Virus record (IMG/VR): IMGVR_UViG_3300009786_000012
Location: 1 to 64,000 of that record
Reading direction: 5' to 3' (one strand)
Length of the DNA: 64,000 bases
From: a virus
The notes beneath the pieces were generated by a model. The model was given only the letters and a program-made list of their open reading frames with translations, was not told where the DNA came from and made no database searches. Below, piece after piece: positions 54,423-63,852 of the stretch. The position numbers and the translations under genes are program-made. Every line of letters begins with the position of its first letter. The first letter of the stretch is position 1.

Positions 54423-54430
54423 TTAGTCAT
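54236..54430 (-). CDS. 64-residue lysine/glutamate-rich protein with YSY N-terminus
   Basis: MTKYSYVLRELSGSS is followed by a highly charged, likely disordered tail (KNKDKDGDGKENE, ending EKNKKK). The N-terminal 10 residues nearly equal those of the frameshifted gene downstream and resemble a 39-residue protein at 48122-48241. It follows a tail-fibre-like gene. Unknown function; the shared start peptide might be a targeting or assembly tag. Confidence 0.6.
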   Translation of the reverse strand: MTKYSYVLRELSGSSINKKSNKTAKKEVPEAFKKEWKNKDKDGDGKENEPKPDFVKEVEKNKKK

Positions 54431-54451
54431 TTCTTTATTTCTCTCTTTTTT

Positions 54452-55132
54452 TTAAAAGAATACATTCCAGACGAAAACAATCTGACGTTCTGGAAACTTT
54501 CTTAATGTGCTGAATGTCACTCTAGCAAACATTCTAATAGTTGCTAAATGTGCGGCTGCACTTCCACCTGTGAAGTCCGCTTGAAGTTTACTGTCACTTA
54601 CATATAAGCCAGCTTCATTGAGGTCATAGAAATCTGAAACAGTTGTTCCGCCTGCTGGACCATTACCGTCATCTGCTCCTAATGTAACAGTTATAGAAGC
54701 TTTAAGTAATTCATTATTGTTATCAGAATCAATAACAAATTCCACACTATCAAATGGATGATATTTTCCATCATCAATACAATCAGTTGAGACTTTGTTA
54801 TTTATAGTTGACTGTTGTGTTAAATCTGCATCACTCAATGATGGAGCTAATGGGACCATTAAGTTTGACGATGCTCCACCTGATCCACAACCAAACCAAG
54901 ATATAAATGCATTCTTTATATTTGACACAGATTCGGGAATAGTGATTTCATTTAATGCCCTTTGCATTAACCAATTACGTCCTTGGTATACTACTAAATT
55001 ACTTTTGTCGTGTAACTTTAAATTACCATCGGGGAACTTTTCGTATATTTCTACTTGTCCTCTAACCGTAGAGGTTACTTCGTCCTTTACATGTTTGTGA
55101 AGATTTTCTTTAATGTTTATTATATTGACCAT
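54452..55132 (-). CDS. probable tail/baseplate-associated structural protein
   Basis: A 226-residue protein with FPDGNLKLHDKSNLVVYQGR then FGCGSGGAS and beta-rich remainder ending PERQIVFVWNVFF. This pattern is seen in phage proteins next to tail-fibre and baseplate genes, often with the glycine-rich motif near the middle. Position after the large baseplate gene at 55183 supports a virion role; exact function is not clear. Confidence 0.55.
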   Translation of the reverse strand: MVNIINIKENLHKHVKDEVTSTVRGQVEIYEKFPDGNLKLHDKSNLVVYQGRNWLMQRALNEITIPESVSNIKNAFISWFGCGSGGASSNLMVPLAPSLSDADLTQQSTINNKVSTDCIDDGKYHPFDSVEFVIDSDNNNELLKASITVTLGADDGNGPAGGTTVSDFYDLNEAGLYVSDSKLQADFTGGSAAAHLATIRMFARVTFSTLRKFPERQIVFVWNVFF

Positions 55133-55182
55133 TCTCTAATTTCCTACTAGTGATATAGTAAATTTGTTCTAGTTGTCGTTTT

Positions 55183-57639
55183 CTAAATTATCAAGTCTAA
55201 GCTAGATCCGTTATAAAAGTACAATGCTGATACTTCAGCAGATCCAGGTGTCTTAGTTAAATCAGTATCTACTCTAAAAATGTCATCTGTGGTTAAGGTT
55301 CCATTGTATGCTACAACCCAAGTAGTACCGGTTGCTTGTGCTACATATATCTTATGATCAAATGATGACACTATTCTATCACCTTCTATTATTGTATATG
55401 TTGTTCCTTCGTCATCAGCTAATGTAACTAAATCATTTTTAGCTGATAGGTCATCCCCTGTAAGAGCTTTACATGGGTATAGCCTATGTGGTCCAGTTGC
55501 TATCTGTATAGATGGAATTGGGTCATCATTGAACAATGTCATTGATACAGTTACCTCGTCTCTTACATGGTTCTGATCATGGCTATACGGGTATACATCA
55601 TAGTTCTCTCTATGTACTCCTCTAATCGTGTCATGATAAGTTTCAGATATTGTTTGGCTAAGTGTATCCTTTAAATTAATAGAATCAGTTAATGCATTAG
55701 ATATCTGATATATCAACTCAAATGCTAAAAATCTAGCACGCTTAGGCTTCCAGAAATCAACAACAGGAATGAACTTAGTATCAATATTAGGAATACCTAA
55801 TAATAATTGTTTTAGATCAATAGGAGTTTTGCCAATTAATCCAGCAGAAAACGCATCTAATTCAATGAACAGTATCTCTTCTATATCGACAGATGAAAAT
55901 AAGTCAGTACCAATTCGTGCATCAATATCTGCTTTAAATTCAGGATTCAAAGCTGTCAGTAATGCTTCAGGGTTTATTTTATTCTGTAAGAAGTTTAATG
56001 ATTGATTTCTATGATAGGTAGATAACAACGTATCTAATTTTGCTTTAGCGTCATCATAATCAGTAGGTCTTTCAATTGTTGTTTTGTATGCTGCAATTGT
56101 TTCTGTAATCTCTTCTTCTAAATCTACGACTTGTGTAAATGGTAGATTGTAGTTAGGAATATCATCATCTGTTGCATATAAATACTTAGCAAAATCGGGT
56201 AGATTTGGAGATCTATTTAACAGAGGATATAATACCTTTTCATCATAATTGATTACTGAATCATCAAAATTTAAAAACGAATCATTTAAATCACTTGAGA
56301 CATCAACTTCAGAATCATAAACTTCATGACATGCCGGATATAATTTAAATGATGTTTCTGATTGTGGCTGTTTGGCAATGAATGGAATTTCACTAAGGTC
56401 CCAAGATGTTCCATTGTATTTGTATATTTCTGGAGTACCACTAGCACCAATTAACACGGTATTCAGTGTATTCAATTCCGCAGTTACAGGAAGATCAGGT
56501 ATAGTCTTAACTTTAGGGAGATTTATTGCTTTGTTAGATGCCGTTATATCAAATGGATCAGGATCACCAATGGCATTAACTCTTGCAATAGTCCAGAAGA
56601 GAAGTTTTTCATATGAATTTGGTTGTTCAAATGTAAAAGGATTTAATAGATCAGTTTCGGGATCAACAAAAAACTCTGTAATAACATAATCTCTAAGTTT
56701 ATCATATTTTAAGAAATCATTGTATTTCCAATGAATATAAAGAATAGATAAAAATAACGAAAGTAATGACACTTTATATCTGAATGCATCAATTAAAATA
56801 TCTTTAGGTGGAGGAGTTCCTGCAATATGATTATCGTATTGATCCTTAACTAACCTACTAATGATTAGATATGATTCATTGATAGTTCCGATGTCAGCAA
56901 TAGAAGCTAGACTGAAATATGGAGTACCTGAAGGTAACCCTAACAGTCCTCTATCAGGATCATTATCTAATTCTAATATTTTTGCTTTATTATAAAACCA
57001 ATGAGGATCAGCTAATAATTCAAAGTCTTCATAATCTAAAAGTCGTGTTTCAGGAAATACACTTTCAAATTCAGTCTCAGTCGTATTTACTTTCCGACCT
57101 TCGAATGTGAATTTATCATCAGTATGATCTCTTACTAACCACCATTCATACACCTTTACATTAAAGAATCCGAAGAATTTTAATGCATCTAACATAGTTT
57201 GAGGTGAGCCTTTTGTTTTATATAGCTCTGTTAAGTTTAATAAAAACTGAGCTCTAGAATCTTTTTGTGTTATTAGATGAGAGTAATTAAAACCCATACT
57301 CTTTATTGCTTCTTCTAATAATGGTGCTTCTAATGTATTAGGGTCAGATGTATTTTTTTGAAGAGTCGAGAAGGTTTTATTTGCGGAATACCAGTCTATA
57401 AGTAATCTTCTTATTTTATTATAATCAGTTGAATTAAAAGCAGGAACATCTATTGCTACTTTGAAATATTCTAAAGTTTGCAGCTTAGTATCAATTGCAA
57501 TTTGCAGGGTCGTTTCTTCTATATCTTTTGTTTCAGTTGTAAGAATTATGTCCTGTAGATCGGATTGACTTGAACCTATAATGTTTTTATTGTCATCATA
57601 GAATTTAATTAGAGTGAAAACGTCGTTGTGACTATGCAT
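55183..57639 (-). CDS. large baseplate protein with P2 gpI-like (tail protein I) segment
   Basis: An 818-residue protein. The segment LYKTKGSPQTMLDALKFFGF followed by NVKVYEWW resembles the helix-turn-strand core of tail protein I / gp7-like wedge proteins that join baseplate to fibres. Long helical and beta regions follow, and residues 390-420 (YKYNGTSWDLS) and 790-818 look like surface strands. It lies in a minus-strand unit with a 358-residue structural-like protein. T4 gp7 (1032 residues) is the nearest functional parallel. Confidence 0.6.
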   Translation of the reverse strand: MHSHNDVFTLIKFYDDNKNIIGSSQSDLQDIILTTETKDIEETTLQIAIDTKLQTLEYFKVAIDVPAFNSTDYNKIRRLLIDWYSANKTFSTLQKNTSDPNTLEAPLLEEAIKSMGFNYSHLITQKDSRAQFLLNLTELYKTKGSPQTMLDALKFFGFFNVKVYEWWLVRDHTDDKFTFEGRKVNTTETEFESVFPETRLLDYEDFELLADPHWFYNKAKILELDNDPDRGLLGLPSGTPYFSLASIADIGTINESYLIISRLVKDQYDNHIAGTPPPKDILIDAFRYKVSLLSLFLSILYIHWKYNDFLKYDKLRDYVITEFFVDPETDLLNPFTFEQPNSYEKLLFWTIARVNAIGDPDPFDITASNKAINLPKVKTIPDLPVTAELNTLNTVLIGASGTPEIYKYNGTSWDLSEIPFIAKQPQSETSFKLYPACHEVYDSEVDVSSDLNDSFLNFDDSVINYDEKVLYPLLNRSPNLPDFAKYLYATDDDIPNYNLPFTQVVDLEEEITETIAAYKTTIERPTDYDDAKAKLDTLLSTYHRNQSLNFLQNKINPEALLTALNPEFKADIDARIGTDLFSSVDIEEILFIELDAFSAGLIGKTPIDLKQLLLGIPNIDTKFIPVVDFWKPKRARFLAFELIYQISNALTDSINLKDTLSQTISETYHDTIRGVHRENYDVYPYSHDQNHVRDEVTVSMTLFNDDPIPSIQIATGPHRLYPCKALTGDDLSAKNDLVTLADDEGTTYTIIEGDRIVSSFDHKIYVAQATGTTWVVAYNGTLTTDDIFRVDTDLTKTPGSAEVSALYFYNGSSLDLII

Positions 57640-57641
57640 GT

Positions 57642-58718
57642 TTAATTAGGATTGTATGCCCATAATAAATAGATTCTATCGGTTAGAGATACTTTACTCT
57701 CTAGTCCTAATCCGCTCCAGTTTACTTCTGCTGATGCAGTAGAATCATCGTTGGTTATAAATTTATAATCAGTATCTAATACTTGCTTATGTGAATCATG
57801 CGCCATAAATATGAATGATGCATTTATAGGATCTTTTCCTGGAGGAAATACAACTTTTTTATCAGTTATAGAAGTTTGATCTAATTCTATAATCTGCCAA
57901 AAATCTTGACTTTCTAATAAAGATCCTAAATCTGTAAAAGGTAACGAAGGATTGAATTTCTTTCGTCTAAAGAAATGATTTACTAACCACTGTTCAAATA
58001 ACCAAGTTATAAGTCTATCTTCGGTGGAGAGAGAAGTTCCTGTTTCATATAATGTTGTATCATTATTTAATTCGTAATTCAGAAATATATAAATTAGCTT
58101 TGATAGATCACTAGGAAGGTCATTATACACTATGCTATTTAATACTATAGTATTTCCTACTTTGAAATCATATAATAATGACAACATATCATTCTCACCA
58201 AATGTGATATTGAAGATGTTTTTGCTATCCAGTACATTAGTATCAAGTAGAAGAGCATTATCTTGAGCTTGTACAAGAGTAATAGTAGTATCAGGAATAA
58301 TTTCTACACTCATACCAAATGTGGTGGTATCTCCAGCTACCACTCCTACTTCTAATGCAGTTGTAGAATCAGAATGATATATATCTAATCGGCCAGCATA
58401 TATACTAATTCTATTACTAACCTGTTTATCTGTTATTTTTTCTTTTGATACTTTTCTATAGTATATACCGTACTTATCGGAATTGTAGGTATAATTAAAC
58501 AATAAGTCTAATACTGAACCATCTAGCTTCCAATCGGTTTCAGAAACTTTAACTGGTTTTTTCATATAGTCTACTTCCACTGAACTGTTTTCTATAACAT
58601 TAGTGGCCCAATAATTAATTTCAGGGACAAAAATGAAAGGTTCAACAATTACAGGAGAGACATTGAAAACTGGAGGCGATGTATCCAGATATGGGGTATC
58701 AACAATAGATTGTGCCAT
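57642..58718 (-). CDS. probable baseplate/tail structural protein
   Basis: A 358-residue protein with a mixed beta and helix pattern (MSVEIIPDTTITLVQA, then LITWLFEQWLVNHFFRRKKF) and a C-terminal strand region ending LLWAYNPN. It precedes the gpI-like gene by 2 nt and follows a 52-residue gene without a gap. No family is identified; tail association is inferred from the unit it belongs to. Confidence 0.55.
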   Translation of the reverse strand: MAQSIVDTPYLDTSPPVFNVSPVIVEPFIFVPEINYWATNVIENSSVEVDYMKKPVKVSETDWKLDGSVLDLLFNYTYNSDKYGIYYRKVSKEKITDKQVSNRISIYAGRLDIYHSDSTTALEVGVVAGDTTTFGMSVEIIPDTTITLVQAQDNALLLDTNVLDSKNIFNITFGENDMLSLLYDFKVGNTIVLNSIVYNDLPSDLSKLIYIFLNYELNNDTTLYETGTSLSTEDRLITWLFEQWLVNHFFRRKKFNPSLPFTDLGSLLESQDFWQIIELDQTSITDKKVVFPPGKDPINASFIFMAHDSHKQVLDTDYKFITNDDSTASAEVNWSGLGLESKVSLTDRIYLLWAYNPN

Positions 58719-58877
58719 TTAGTAGTCTTTATATAACTTTAGTATTTTTTTCTTTTTCTTTTTCTTAGATGAATCTATTAAATTACCATTATTGGTAGGT
58801 AAAGATTCGTACCCAGATATAGTTGCAGATGTGTTATCTTGCAGTATTTGTTTAACTTGTATAAATTTATCATTCAT
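58719..58877 (-). CDS. 52-residue basic small protein
   Basis: MNDKFIQVKQILQDNTSATI begins this protein, which ends with seven lysines and ILKLYKDY. Its TAA directly abuts the next gene's ATG, supporting translation. It is the first gene of the minus-strand unit. No domain is recognised. Confidence 0.55.
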   Translation of the reverse strand: MNDKFIQVKQILQDNTSATISGYESLPTNNGNLIDSSKKKKKKKILKLYKDY

Positions 58878-58937
58878 GAAACTTTTTCCGTGGATGGCAT
58901 TTCCTCTTATTATTTGTTCTTGTCGTATTAATCGTAT

Positions 58938-59055
58938 CTTGGTTTAATAAACTCATTCTATATATATTAAATTATGAGAGGAAAACTTTGTTATGTATTA
59001 ATAATGTTTTCCATTAAACCGAGAACCGGAAGAATAAAACCCTTCCATCTTTTTT
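58938..59055 (+). promoter_or_regulatory. structured leader with terminator-like hairpin before the gene at 59076
   Basis: An 11-bp stem (58938-58948 with 59013-59023, one G-U) encloses an inner 7-bp stem (58980-58986 with 59006-59012) whose right arm stacks directly on the outer one. Next, GGAAG (59028-59032) pairs with CTTCC (59042-59046), followed by T6 at 59050-59055, just before the ribosome site AAGGAG (59059-59064). The arrangement looks like a 5' leader with an attenuator; a promoter should lie at or before 58938. No ligand-binding riboswitch class was recognised. Confidence 0.45.
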
Positions 59056-59075
59056 AACAAGGAGAACCGCCTAAA

Positions 59076-59819
59076 GTGCCAAACGCTTCCGGAACTGCTC
59101 CCACGCAGAAGTCAACAACAAAGAGTTATAAAAGAGCGGCATCAGAGATCTCTCCGATTCAAGCCGGTATGTGGATAGGTTCAAACCTAGACCATGCCTG
59201 CAGCGGAACGGCGCAATACAAATCCAGCACCGCATCGAGGGAAGAATCACTTAGGTATGAGTTCTTCCTTTCAAAGAGTCGAAACTCGGTCGCGGCGGCC
59301 ATCCACATGGCTATGTATAACCTTAAAACCCAAGAGACCGAGATCCGTTGTTTTGGTCACATGAGTTTAGGGGACTATCATGACCCTGTGAAACAAGAAA
59401 CGAAGATGTCAATGTCGTTCCTATCCTGTGTACCAAGAGATCACTTCAATGGAAATCCGACACCTCTCGGTGTATTCCGACCCATGAATTGGTTGGCTAG
59501 GCACATCGCCTGGGCATTCATGGACATGAAACATACCTCGTTTGGGTTGCAAGTTGACACCGATCACTGTCGGATTTTTCCTGCCACTCCATCATATTTC
59601 GTAGCTACACAACACCTCCACCAACATAGCACTCTCTTGGCTGCAAAGTCATGTGTTGAGTGTGCGGAAGCTATGACGGAAGCTGACAAATTCATGTTGG
59701 TGAAAAAACCCAAAGCGGAAAACAAGCTGGTGATTGTTTCCGCTCGCCAGCAGCGGGCGTTACTCGAGAAGTCTATTAAAGGAGCGGGAGCTCCAGTCTA
59801 TCCGGAAGTAACAGTATAA
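59076..59819 (+). CDS. unknown GC-rich protein behind a structured leader
   Basis: A 247-residue protein starting at GTG 59076 (AAGGAG, 11 nt upstream). GC content is visibly higher than in neighbours. No enzyme motif is found; the middle (FGHMSLGDYHDPVKQETKM then WLARHIAWAFMDMKH) seems compact, and four cysteines and several histidines (CVECAEAM, QHLHQHS) could bind metal. The N-terminal 20 residues are Ser/Thr/Lys-rich. It has its own leader and terminator, so it is a single-gene unit, probably highly expressed. Confidence 0.7.
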   Translation: MPNASGTAPTQKSTTKSYKRAASEISPIQAGMWIGSNLDHACSGTAQYKSSTASREESLRYEFFLSKSRNSVAAAIHMAMYNLKTQETEIRCFGHMSLGDYHDPVKQETKMSMSFLSCVPRDHFNGNPTPLGVFRPMNWLARHIAWAFMDMKHTSFGLQVDTDHCRIFPATPSYFVATQHLHQHSTLLAAKSCVECAEAMTEADKFMLVKKPKAENKLVIVSARQQRALLEKSIKGAGAPVYPEVTV

Positions 59820-59831
59820 CGTAAAAAAAAT

Positions 59832-59872
59832 AGAGTGGCAGGGGGTAATACCTTTGTCACTTTGTTTTTTTT
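59832..59872 (+). terminator. intrinsic terminator
   Basis: AGAGTGGCA (59832-59840) pairs with TGTCACTTT (59855-59863), with an inner AGG/CCT possible, followed by eight T residues (59865-59872). It ends the GC-rich gene; the next ribosome site AGGAGGG starts directly after. Confidence 0.88.
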
Positions 59873-59888
59873 AGGAGGGTAAATAAAT

Positions 59889-61334
59889 ATGTCTGACCTA
59901 AATAGAAAAGCATTATTCACAAGAGAGCTCCCTAAATTACAAAGAGAGAAGGATGTTATATTATCCACAGCATTACGAGATAATATATTTTTACCGTTTG
60001 CATTAGAATGTTTAAATTATGATATAAAGTTTGTAGATAGTCTTCCATTTCCACAGGATGTTCCTGCATGTACTGATTATGAAACAATATGGATATGTCC
60101 CACATCTGCTTTTTTCACCGTGGTAGGGAAAAGGATAACGAGAAGTCAATTATTGAGTACTCTTTTTATGCACGAAGTATTACATATAATGCTTCAACAT
60201 AATAGAAGAAGAGGCCATAGAGATCCAGAGTTATGGAATATAGCATGTGACTATGTTATTAATTTAATACTAAAACATTTGGAAGAAGAATCCCATAATC
60301 AAACATCGTCTAAGGCAGACAACTTGGTCAACTTGGGCATATCTGAAATTCCTGATGGGTATATTTTATTAAATAGTATGTTTGAGAATATGCTAGAGGA
60401 AGAAGTCTATTCTCAATTAGCTTCTAAATCTTACAAAAAGAAAAAGTACTATATGTCGTATGCCGACTTTAAAAATTCAGTAGATGGAGAAGGAGAAACT
60501 CCTTCCATTTCTAAAAGTCCTGAGGATATAGATGGCCAAGTAGTTGAGATAACTGAAACAACAATTGATCTTCCTGGTCTTGGTGGACACACTAGAACGG
60601 ATATTAACTTTCCACCATTAGAACAGATTATTGGTAAAGATAAAGCTGGAGAAAAAGAAGGCAGAACAGCCATAGCTAGAGGAAAATTAGGGGAGACTCT
60701 ATCCAAAGGTATAGGGTCGACATCATTTCAAGCATTTTTAAGACGACTACTTAAAATCAAAATAGATTGGGCCAGAATACTTAAAGATTCTATTTTGACT
60801 GCATTACAGGTAAGCCAAGATCAAATTTGGCATATGCCTAGAACGGTGTGGCTTGCAAATCCATATATGCCATACTTGCCGAATTTTGACGAGGATGAGA
60901 TACCAGGATATGCTATATTTGTAAGTGATCAGTCTGGATCAATGTCAGATGAAGATGTAACTAAAGCATTATCAATAACAATAGAAGCTGATGAATATTA
61001 TGATGGTGTTTTGTTAGCCACTCATGATTATGATAATGTCTGGCTTAAATTTTATGAAAAAGGTATAAGTGGAGAGAAAGATGAAATAAAAGATTTATTA
61101 AAAAGGCGTCATGCAGGCGGAACATCTCATAAATGGGTGTTTGAGAAAATAGCTGAATTTATGAAATCAAGACAAGATATACAGCCATCAGTTTTAGTAG
61201 GATGTACAGATTTATATTCAGATTTAGAAACAACTCAAAATATCATACCTAGTTCTATTCCTAGAGTATGGATTGTAAATAGTGATCACAATGTACACGG
61301 TTTATTGGGACGAGTAATAAGAATTAATCAGTAA
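59889..61334 (+). CDS. DUF2201-type metallopeptidase-like / VWA-domain protein
   Basis: A 481-residue protein. The N-terminal domain has FMHEVLHIMLQH (HExxH at 95-99, further H104) and WNIACDYVIN, typical of the putative metallopeptidase domain linked to VWA proteins. A flexible acidic region (about 180-255) follows, then a VWA-like domain with the MIDAS motif SDQSGSMSD (about 346-354), AGGTSH (threonine) and CTDLYSD. Such proteins act with MoxR AAA ATPases, which remodel protein complexes and insert metals. The MoxR-like gene is 9 nt downstream, so the pair is co-translated. Confidence 0.8.
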   Translation: MSDLNRKALFTRELPKLQREKDVILSTALRDNIFLPFALECLNYDIKFVDSLPFPQDVPACTDYETIWICPTSAFFTVVGKRITRSQLLSTLFMHEVLHIMLQHNRRRGHRDPELWNIACDYVINLILKHLEEESHNQTSSKADNLVNLGISEIPDGYILLNSMFENMLEEEVYSQLASKSYKKKKYYMSYADFKNSVDGEGETPSISKSPEDIDGQVVEITETTIDLPGLGGHTRTDINFPPLEQIIGKDKAGEKEGRTAIARGKLGETLSKGIGSTSFQAFLRRLLKIKIDWARILKDSILTALQVSQDQIWHMPRTVWLANPYMPYLPNFDEDEIPGYAIFVSDQSGSMSDEDVTKALSITIEADEYYDGVLLATHDYDNVWLKFYEKGISGEKDEIKDLLKRRHAGGTSHKWVFEKIAEFMKSRQDIQPSVLVGCTDLYSDLETTQNIIPSSIPRVWIVNSDHNVHGLLGRVIRINQ

Positions 61335-61343
61335 GGAGAATTT

Positions 61344-62594
61344 ATGCCACAACAACGAACGATAACTACAAATCAAAGTCTCACATTAAGCGAGTTAACT
61401 CCTCATATTGTCAGTAACGTACAACTGCAAATAAAAAGAAACAAAACAAAACAACAGTCTCCAACATTATGGATCTCTGGACCTCCGGGATTAGGGAAAA
61501 GTGAATGGATGGAACATATATGCAGAGAACAAGGCTGGGGTCTTGTTGTCGTATTTATAAGTCAGATGACAATTGATATGCTGTCGGGAATGCCGATGAT
61601 TAAGGTGACTGATGATGGTGACACGGAGAAATTCGTTCCATGGTCAACACCTGAAATATTCAATTTCAAGCATAATCTACAAGTATCTCCAGCGTCTGAC
61701 GACAGTCCTGTTGTTCTATTATTAGATGATGCCCACACTGCCCAAAAATCAATTCAGAATTACATGTTCCAATTGTTGGGTAGTAAAAAGATACACAGTC
61801 ATAAATTACCTGAACGAGTAGCAATTGTACTTGCAGGAAATTCGTCTGATGATAAAGCAGGATTCCAGCAAACGTTAGCACCAATTGCTAATAGAATGAG
61901 ATACATCTATGTTGATTACGATGTTGATAGTTGGGTGACTAATTTTGCAATACCCAATCAAGTAAGACCAGATATTATATCGTTCTTACAACATTCAGAG
62001 GAATGTTTCAGTAGTACTCCATTAGAAAGTAGTTCGTGGGCCAGTCCAAGAAGTTGGACCTATGCTTCAATGGAACTAGACATGCTAGAAACTATAATAG
62101 AGGGCGGGGATTTGTCAGCTAATATGGTTGATACTGTAATGAAAGGATGTGTTGGGCCAGAATATGCAGGGAAGTTTGTAGAATACAGACAACTCTTGGC
62201 TAAATGGGTATCTTTTGAAATCCTAAATGGAACTAGAAAAGTAGTTTTAACAGAAAACGATAGAACTTCCCCGAAGGATTGGGTCATATCATCTATGAAC
62301 CAAGTAGATTGTTATGCATTAATGAGTGCGACAATCGGTGAGTTACTTAAACATCTTAGAAATAATAATTTTAAAGAAGATAAAACAGTATCACCAATGA
62401 TAGATATTGTCAAAGATGATATTATTAAACCATTGGCAATAAAATTCAGAGCAATCATTCCATTAGGATTAAAATTGCTTATAGGAGAGGAACAGTCAGG
62501 AAACAAACAGAAGGTATCATCCCCGGTCACTAGACGCCTTTTGGCGGATAGTGAAGTTGTTGCCCTTATTAAAGACATTATAGTTATAGTATAG
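61344..62594 (+). CDS. MoxR-like AAA+ ATPase
   Basis: A 416-residue AAA+ protein with Walker A GPPGLGKSE (about 46-54), Walker B VVLLLDDAHT, sensor VAIVLAGNSS and the arginine-containing NRMRYIYVDYD segment. MoxR ATPases partner with VWA proteins and work as chaperones in assembly or maturation of complexes. The C-terminal third (about 240-416) is helical and specific to the phage protein. AAGGAG precedes the ATG by 7 nt. Confidence 0.85.
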   Translation: MPQQRTITTNQSLTLSELTPHIVSNVQLQIKRNKTKQQSPTLWISGPPGLGKSEWMEHICREQGWGLVVVFISQMTIDMLSGMPMIKVTDDGDTEKFVPWSTPEIFNFKHNLQVSPASDDSPVVLLLDDAHTAQKSIQNYMFQLLGSKKIHSHKLPERVAIVLAGNSSDDKAGFQQTLAPIANRMRYIYVDYDVDSWVTNFAIPNQVRPDIISFLQHSEECFSSTPLESSSWASPRSWTYASMELDMLETIIEGGDLSANMVDTVMKGCVGPEYAGKFVEYRQLLAKWVSFEILNGTRKVVLTENDRTSPKDWVISSMNQVDCYALMSATIGELLKHLRNNNFKEDKTVSPMIDIVKDDIIKPLAIKFRAIIPLGLKLLIGEEQSGNKQKVSSPVTRRLLADSEVVALIKDIIVIV

Positions 62595-62602
62595 GAGATA
62601 AA

Positions 62603-63712
62603 ATGATAGGAGTCTTAAAAATTAATAGAAATGGAACTATAAGCAAAAGTGGATTCAAATATGTACGATTTAATCCAGGCTTTAGTTCTCTTTCCGCCAG
62701 AATGTGTGTTGTACATAAAGGCATAGAATATAGTTATGATCCGGATATTGTCAAGATAGACGTTCCCAGATCTAGAAGAAATGCATCAGCCCAATCATCT
62801 AAATTGTATTTTCAGTACGATGAGAATGATATTACTGCTGAAGCAATGGCATCAATAGTTTTAGGAGATTGTAGAATCCTAAACGAAACGAGATTATCAG
62901 GTACATGTTATGGTGCTTATGGAAAGCGAACTATTATAGTTGATACCAATTACAAATTGGCACCTATAATGTTTAGAACTTCTACCGGTAACCAAGCTCA
63001 ACAATCTGATACTTTTATATTCTCTAATACTGATTATATTGAATTTGAAGTTAGTTGGCAAGAAGATCAAAATTCTAGAACTATTCATACATCATTGCCA
63101 GCAGGGTCATATGATGATGAGGAATTATGGAATAAGTTATATGAGACCCAATCGTTCACTAGAGAATTTCTAACACGTCAAGAACTCAGACGGCCATCTA
63201 ATCTGAAGGTCGCTATTGAAAATAATGATTTCATGAATAGATGTCATTTGAATAGATTCTCTAGAAAATATGGTCAAGACTTTCTAGCAAGTGCCAATGT
63301 TGAATTGTCACAGTTTAGAAATATGGATGTTGTTGAGTTAACTAACTTAAATGAAGTCCAAATAACTGACCCTGAAGATATGAATAATTATAAAGTATTC
63401 GAAATACTTTCTAATTCTATTCGAGTTAAAGGAACAGGTTTAACAGAAGAATCATTAGCATATTTAGAAGATGATGAAAGGGTATTCTATTACCTTGCTA
63501 TAGATAATTCAAATAGACACAGAATTAGAACTGGAGAGAAAACGATATTACGAATCTCTACAAGATCTAATTTTGTACCATTAGCTCAAGTTGAAACAAC
63601 TGCAGATTCAATAGATCAACTTCCTGAAATATTATTTATAAAATTCAATAAAAAGGCAGCTAGTGAATTTATAGCTAACAATGCAATTAACAAGTTAGAA
63701 CAACATATCTAA
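62603..63712 (+). CDS. unknown protein after the MoxR/VWA pair
   Basis: A 369-residue protein starting 8 nt after the ATPase, so probably part of the same operon. The N-terminal 65 residues are basic and beta-like (SKSGFKYVRFNPGFSS), the middle contains YDDEELWNKLYETQS and the C-terminus a beta-rich region. No motif is recognised. It could be the substrate or a third component of the MoxR/VWA system, an inference from position only. Confidence 0.6.
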   Translation: MIGVLKINRNGTISKSGFKYVRFNPGFSSLSARMCVVHKGIEYSYDPDIVKIDVPRSRRNASAQSSKLYFQYDENDITAEAMASIVLGDCRILNETRLSGTCYGAYGKRTIIVDTNYKLAPIMFRTSTGNQAQQSDTFIFSNTDYIEFEVSWQEDQNSRTIHTSLPAGSYDDEELWNKLYETQSFTREFLTRQELRRPSNLKVAIENNDFMNRCHLNRFSRKYGQDFLASANVELSQFRNMDVVELTNLNEVQITDPEDMNNYKVFEILSNSIRVKGTGLTEESLAYLEDDERVFYYLAIDNSNRHRIRTGEKTILRISTRSNFVPLAQVETTADSIDQLPEILFIKFNKKAASEFIANNAINKLEQHI

Positions 63713-63729
63713 TTAAAAATTAATTATTG

Positions 63730-63766
63730 TTAAGTCTACTAGGATTAATAGTTCTAGTAGACTTGA
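63730..63766. other. strong inverted repeat after the MoxR/VWA unit
   Basis: AAGTCTACTAG (63732-63742) and CTAGTAGACTT (63754-63764) form an 11-bp perfect stem (13 bp with end pairs) and an 11-nt loop, 18 bp after the stop. No T-run follows on either strand. It may be an RNA 3'-end stabiliser, an operator or a weak terminator. Confidence 0.55.
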
Positions 63767-63852
63767 ACATTGAGATATGATATGGCTAAGATAAAAAACG
63801 TTTATTATCAATAGGTGACGGGACTATATAATTAATAAATTATTATGCCCTG

